This document shows, one piece after another, positions 5,625 through 6,545 of a DNA stretch of 6,545 nucleotides. How positions within the stretch are numbered: position 1 is the stretch's first letter; every line of letters starts with the position of its first letter. Under the pieces are notes generated by a model. The model was not told the origin of the DNA. It did no database searches and saw only the letters and a list, made by a program, of their open reading frames with translations. Position numbers and translations under genes: made by a program. Source of the DNA: Paludibacteraceae bacterium (GTDB taxonomy: Bacteria; Bacteroidota; Bacteroidia; Bacteroidales; Paludibacteraceae); the NCBI GenBank assembly GCA_017646225.1, contig JAGCMZ010000202.1, forward strand, positions 1 to 6,545, given 5' to 3'.

Positions 5625-6545
5625 ATGGCAACAACATTTAAGTACGAACCCATGTTCCAAGTGGGCGAAGACAACACCGAGTACTACCTACTTACCAAAG
5701 ACTACGTGTCGGTAAGCGAGTTTGAAGGTAAACCCATCCTAAAAATTGCGCCAGAAGGTTTAACCGCTATGGCGAATGCTGCATTCCGCGATGTTTCTTT
5801 CTTGCTACGTCGCTCGCACAACGAACAAGTGGCTAAAATTTTATCGGACCCAGAAGCTTCTGAAAACGATAAATACGTAGCACTTACTTTCTTGCGCAAT
5901 GCAGAAGTATCGTTAAAAGGTAAATTGCCTTTGTGCCAAGATACCGGTACAGCCATTATTCACGGCGAAAAAGGTCAGCAAGTATTTACCGAGGGCGAAG
6001 ACGAAGAAGCCCTATCGTTAGGCGTATTTAAAACCTATACCGAAGAAAACTTGCGCTACTCGCAAAATGCTCCCCTTGATATGTACAACGAGGTGAACAC
6101 CAAATGCAACTTGCCAGCTCAAATAGACTTGCACGCTACCACTGGTATGGAATACCACTTCTTGTGCGTAACCAAAGGCGGTGGTTCGGCAAATAAAACG
6201 TATTTGTATCAAGAAACCAAAGCCTTGCTAAACCCTGCAACCTTGGTTCCTTTCTTGGTAGAAAAAATGAACACCCTCGGTACGGCAGCATGTCCTCCTT
6301 ACCACATTGCCTTTTTTATTGGTGGTACATCGGCCGAAAAGAACCTACTAACCGTAAAACTAGCTTCTACTCACTATTACGATAACCTACCTACTACTGG
6401 TAGCGAAGGTGGCCGTGCTTTCCGCGATGTAGAACTAGAAAAACAAGTACTTGCCGAAGCACATCGCATTGGCCTAGGTGCTCAATTTGGCGGTAAATAC
6501 CTAGCACACGACGTCCGCATTATTCGTTTGCCACGTCACGGTGCA
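5625..6545 (+). CDS. fumA: Fumarate hydratase class I (iron-sulfur), 3' end cut by the window edge
   Basis: Reversible hydration of fumarate to L-malate in the TCA cycle, by the oxygen-sensitive [4Fe-4S] class I enzyme. The 307 visible residues cover the N-terminal catalytic domain and match FumA/FumB-type proteins closely: [14 protein letters not shown] with C104, [13 protein letters not shown] (183-195), [20 protein letters not shown] with C223, [11 protein letters not shown], and [23 protein letters not shown] at the edge. C104 and C223 correspond to E. coli FumA C105 and C224. The third cluster cysteine is expected within a few residues after the edge. The single-chain FumA type is about 540-550 residues, so roughly 240 are missing; whether the beta part is fused cannot be seen. 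The ATG at 5625 gives an N-terminus of FumA-like length. It is divergent from the ligase, with a G-run repeat array in front. Confidence 0.95.
   Translation, partial: MATTFKYEPMFQVGEDNTEYYLLTKDYVSVSEFEGKPILKIAPEGLTAMANAAFRDVSFLLRRSHNEQVAKILSDPEASENDKYVALTFLRNAEVSLKGKLPLCQDTGTAIIHGEKGQQVFTEGEDEEALSLGVFKTYTEENLRYSQNAPLDMYNEVNTKCNLPAQIDLHATTGMEYHFLCVTKGGGSANKTYLYQETKALLNPATLVPFLVEKMNTLGTAACPPYHIAFFIGGTSAEKNLLTVKLASTHYYDNLPTTGSEGGRAFRDVELEKQVLAEAHRIGLGAQFGGKYLAHDVRIIRLPRHGA

Overview
The window looks like a chromosomal segment of a Bacteroidota (Bacteroidetes) bacterium. Three things in the sequence point there. The gene starts lack Shine-Dalgarno sequences and sit in A/T-rich leaders. Upstream regions carry boxes matching the TAnnTTTG -7 consensus of that phylum. 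The proteins themselves (a PolA with an MKKLFLLDAYALIYRAYFAF-type start, a membrane-anchored LytTR protein, a 546-residue AMP-forming ligase and a class I fumarase) fit that group. The order or genus cannot be fixed from the sequence alone.

Layout. Bases 1-2644 (minus strand) hold DNA polymerase I (polA), complete at its N-terminus and cut at the left window edge about 90 residues before the expected C-terminus. Across an 87-bp divergent spacer lies a LytTR-type regulator with an N-terminal membrane domain (2732-3655, plus). Its 3' end overlaps by 23 bp the 3' end of a convergent AMP-dependent acyl-CoA synthetase/ligase gene (3633-5273, minus). A 351-bp divergent intergenic region (5274-5624) follows. 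Then comes a class I [4Fe-4S] fumarate hydratase gene (5625 onward, plus), cut at the right edge just before its third expected cluster cysteine.

The genes do not form an operon: orientation alternates at every junction, so each is probably its own transcription unit. They are DNA replication/repair, a one-component regulator, fatty-acid activation and a TCA-cycle enzyme. No multi-gene defence, mobile or biosynthetic system is visible.

The most unusual structure is a pair of about 106-bp, 8-bp-periodic repeats inserted in frame in the polA linker between the 5'-nuclease and 3'-5' exonuclease domains. They lie on either side of what looks like native linker. The tails of the two copies are aligned as DNA but read in different frames, so the conserved thing is a nucleic-acid repeat that happens to be translated. 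The same 8-bp unit (GTTTAGTC on the plus strand) also occurs directly upstream of the ligase start codon. A second notable structure is a set of G-run repeats at about 20-33 bp spacing just upstream of the putative fumarase promoter, which looks like a regulator-binding array.
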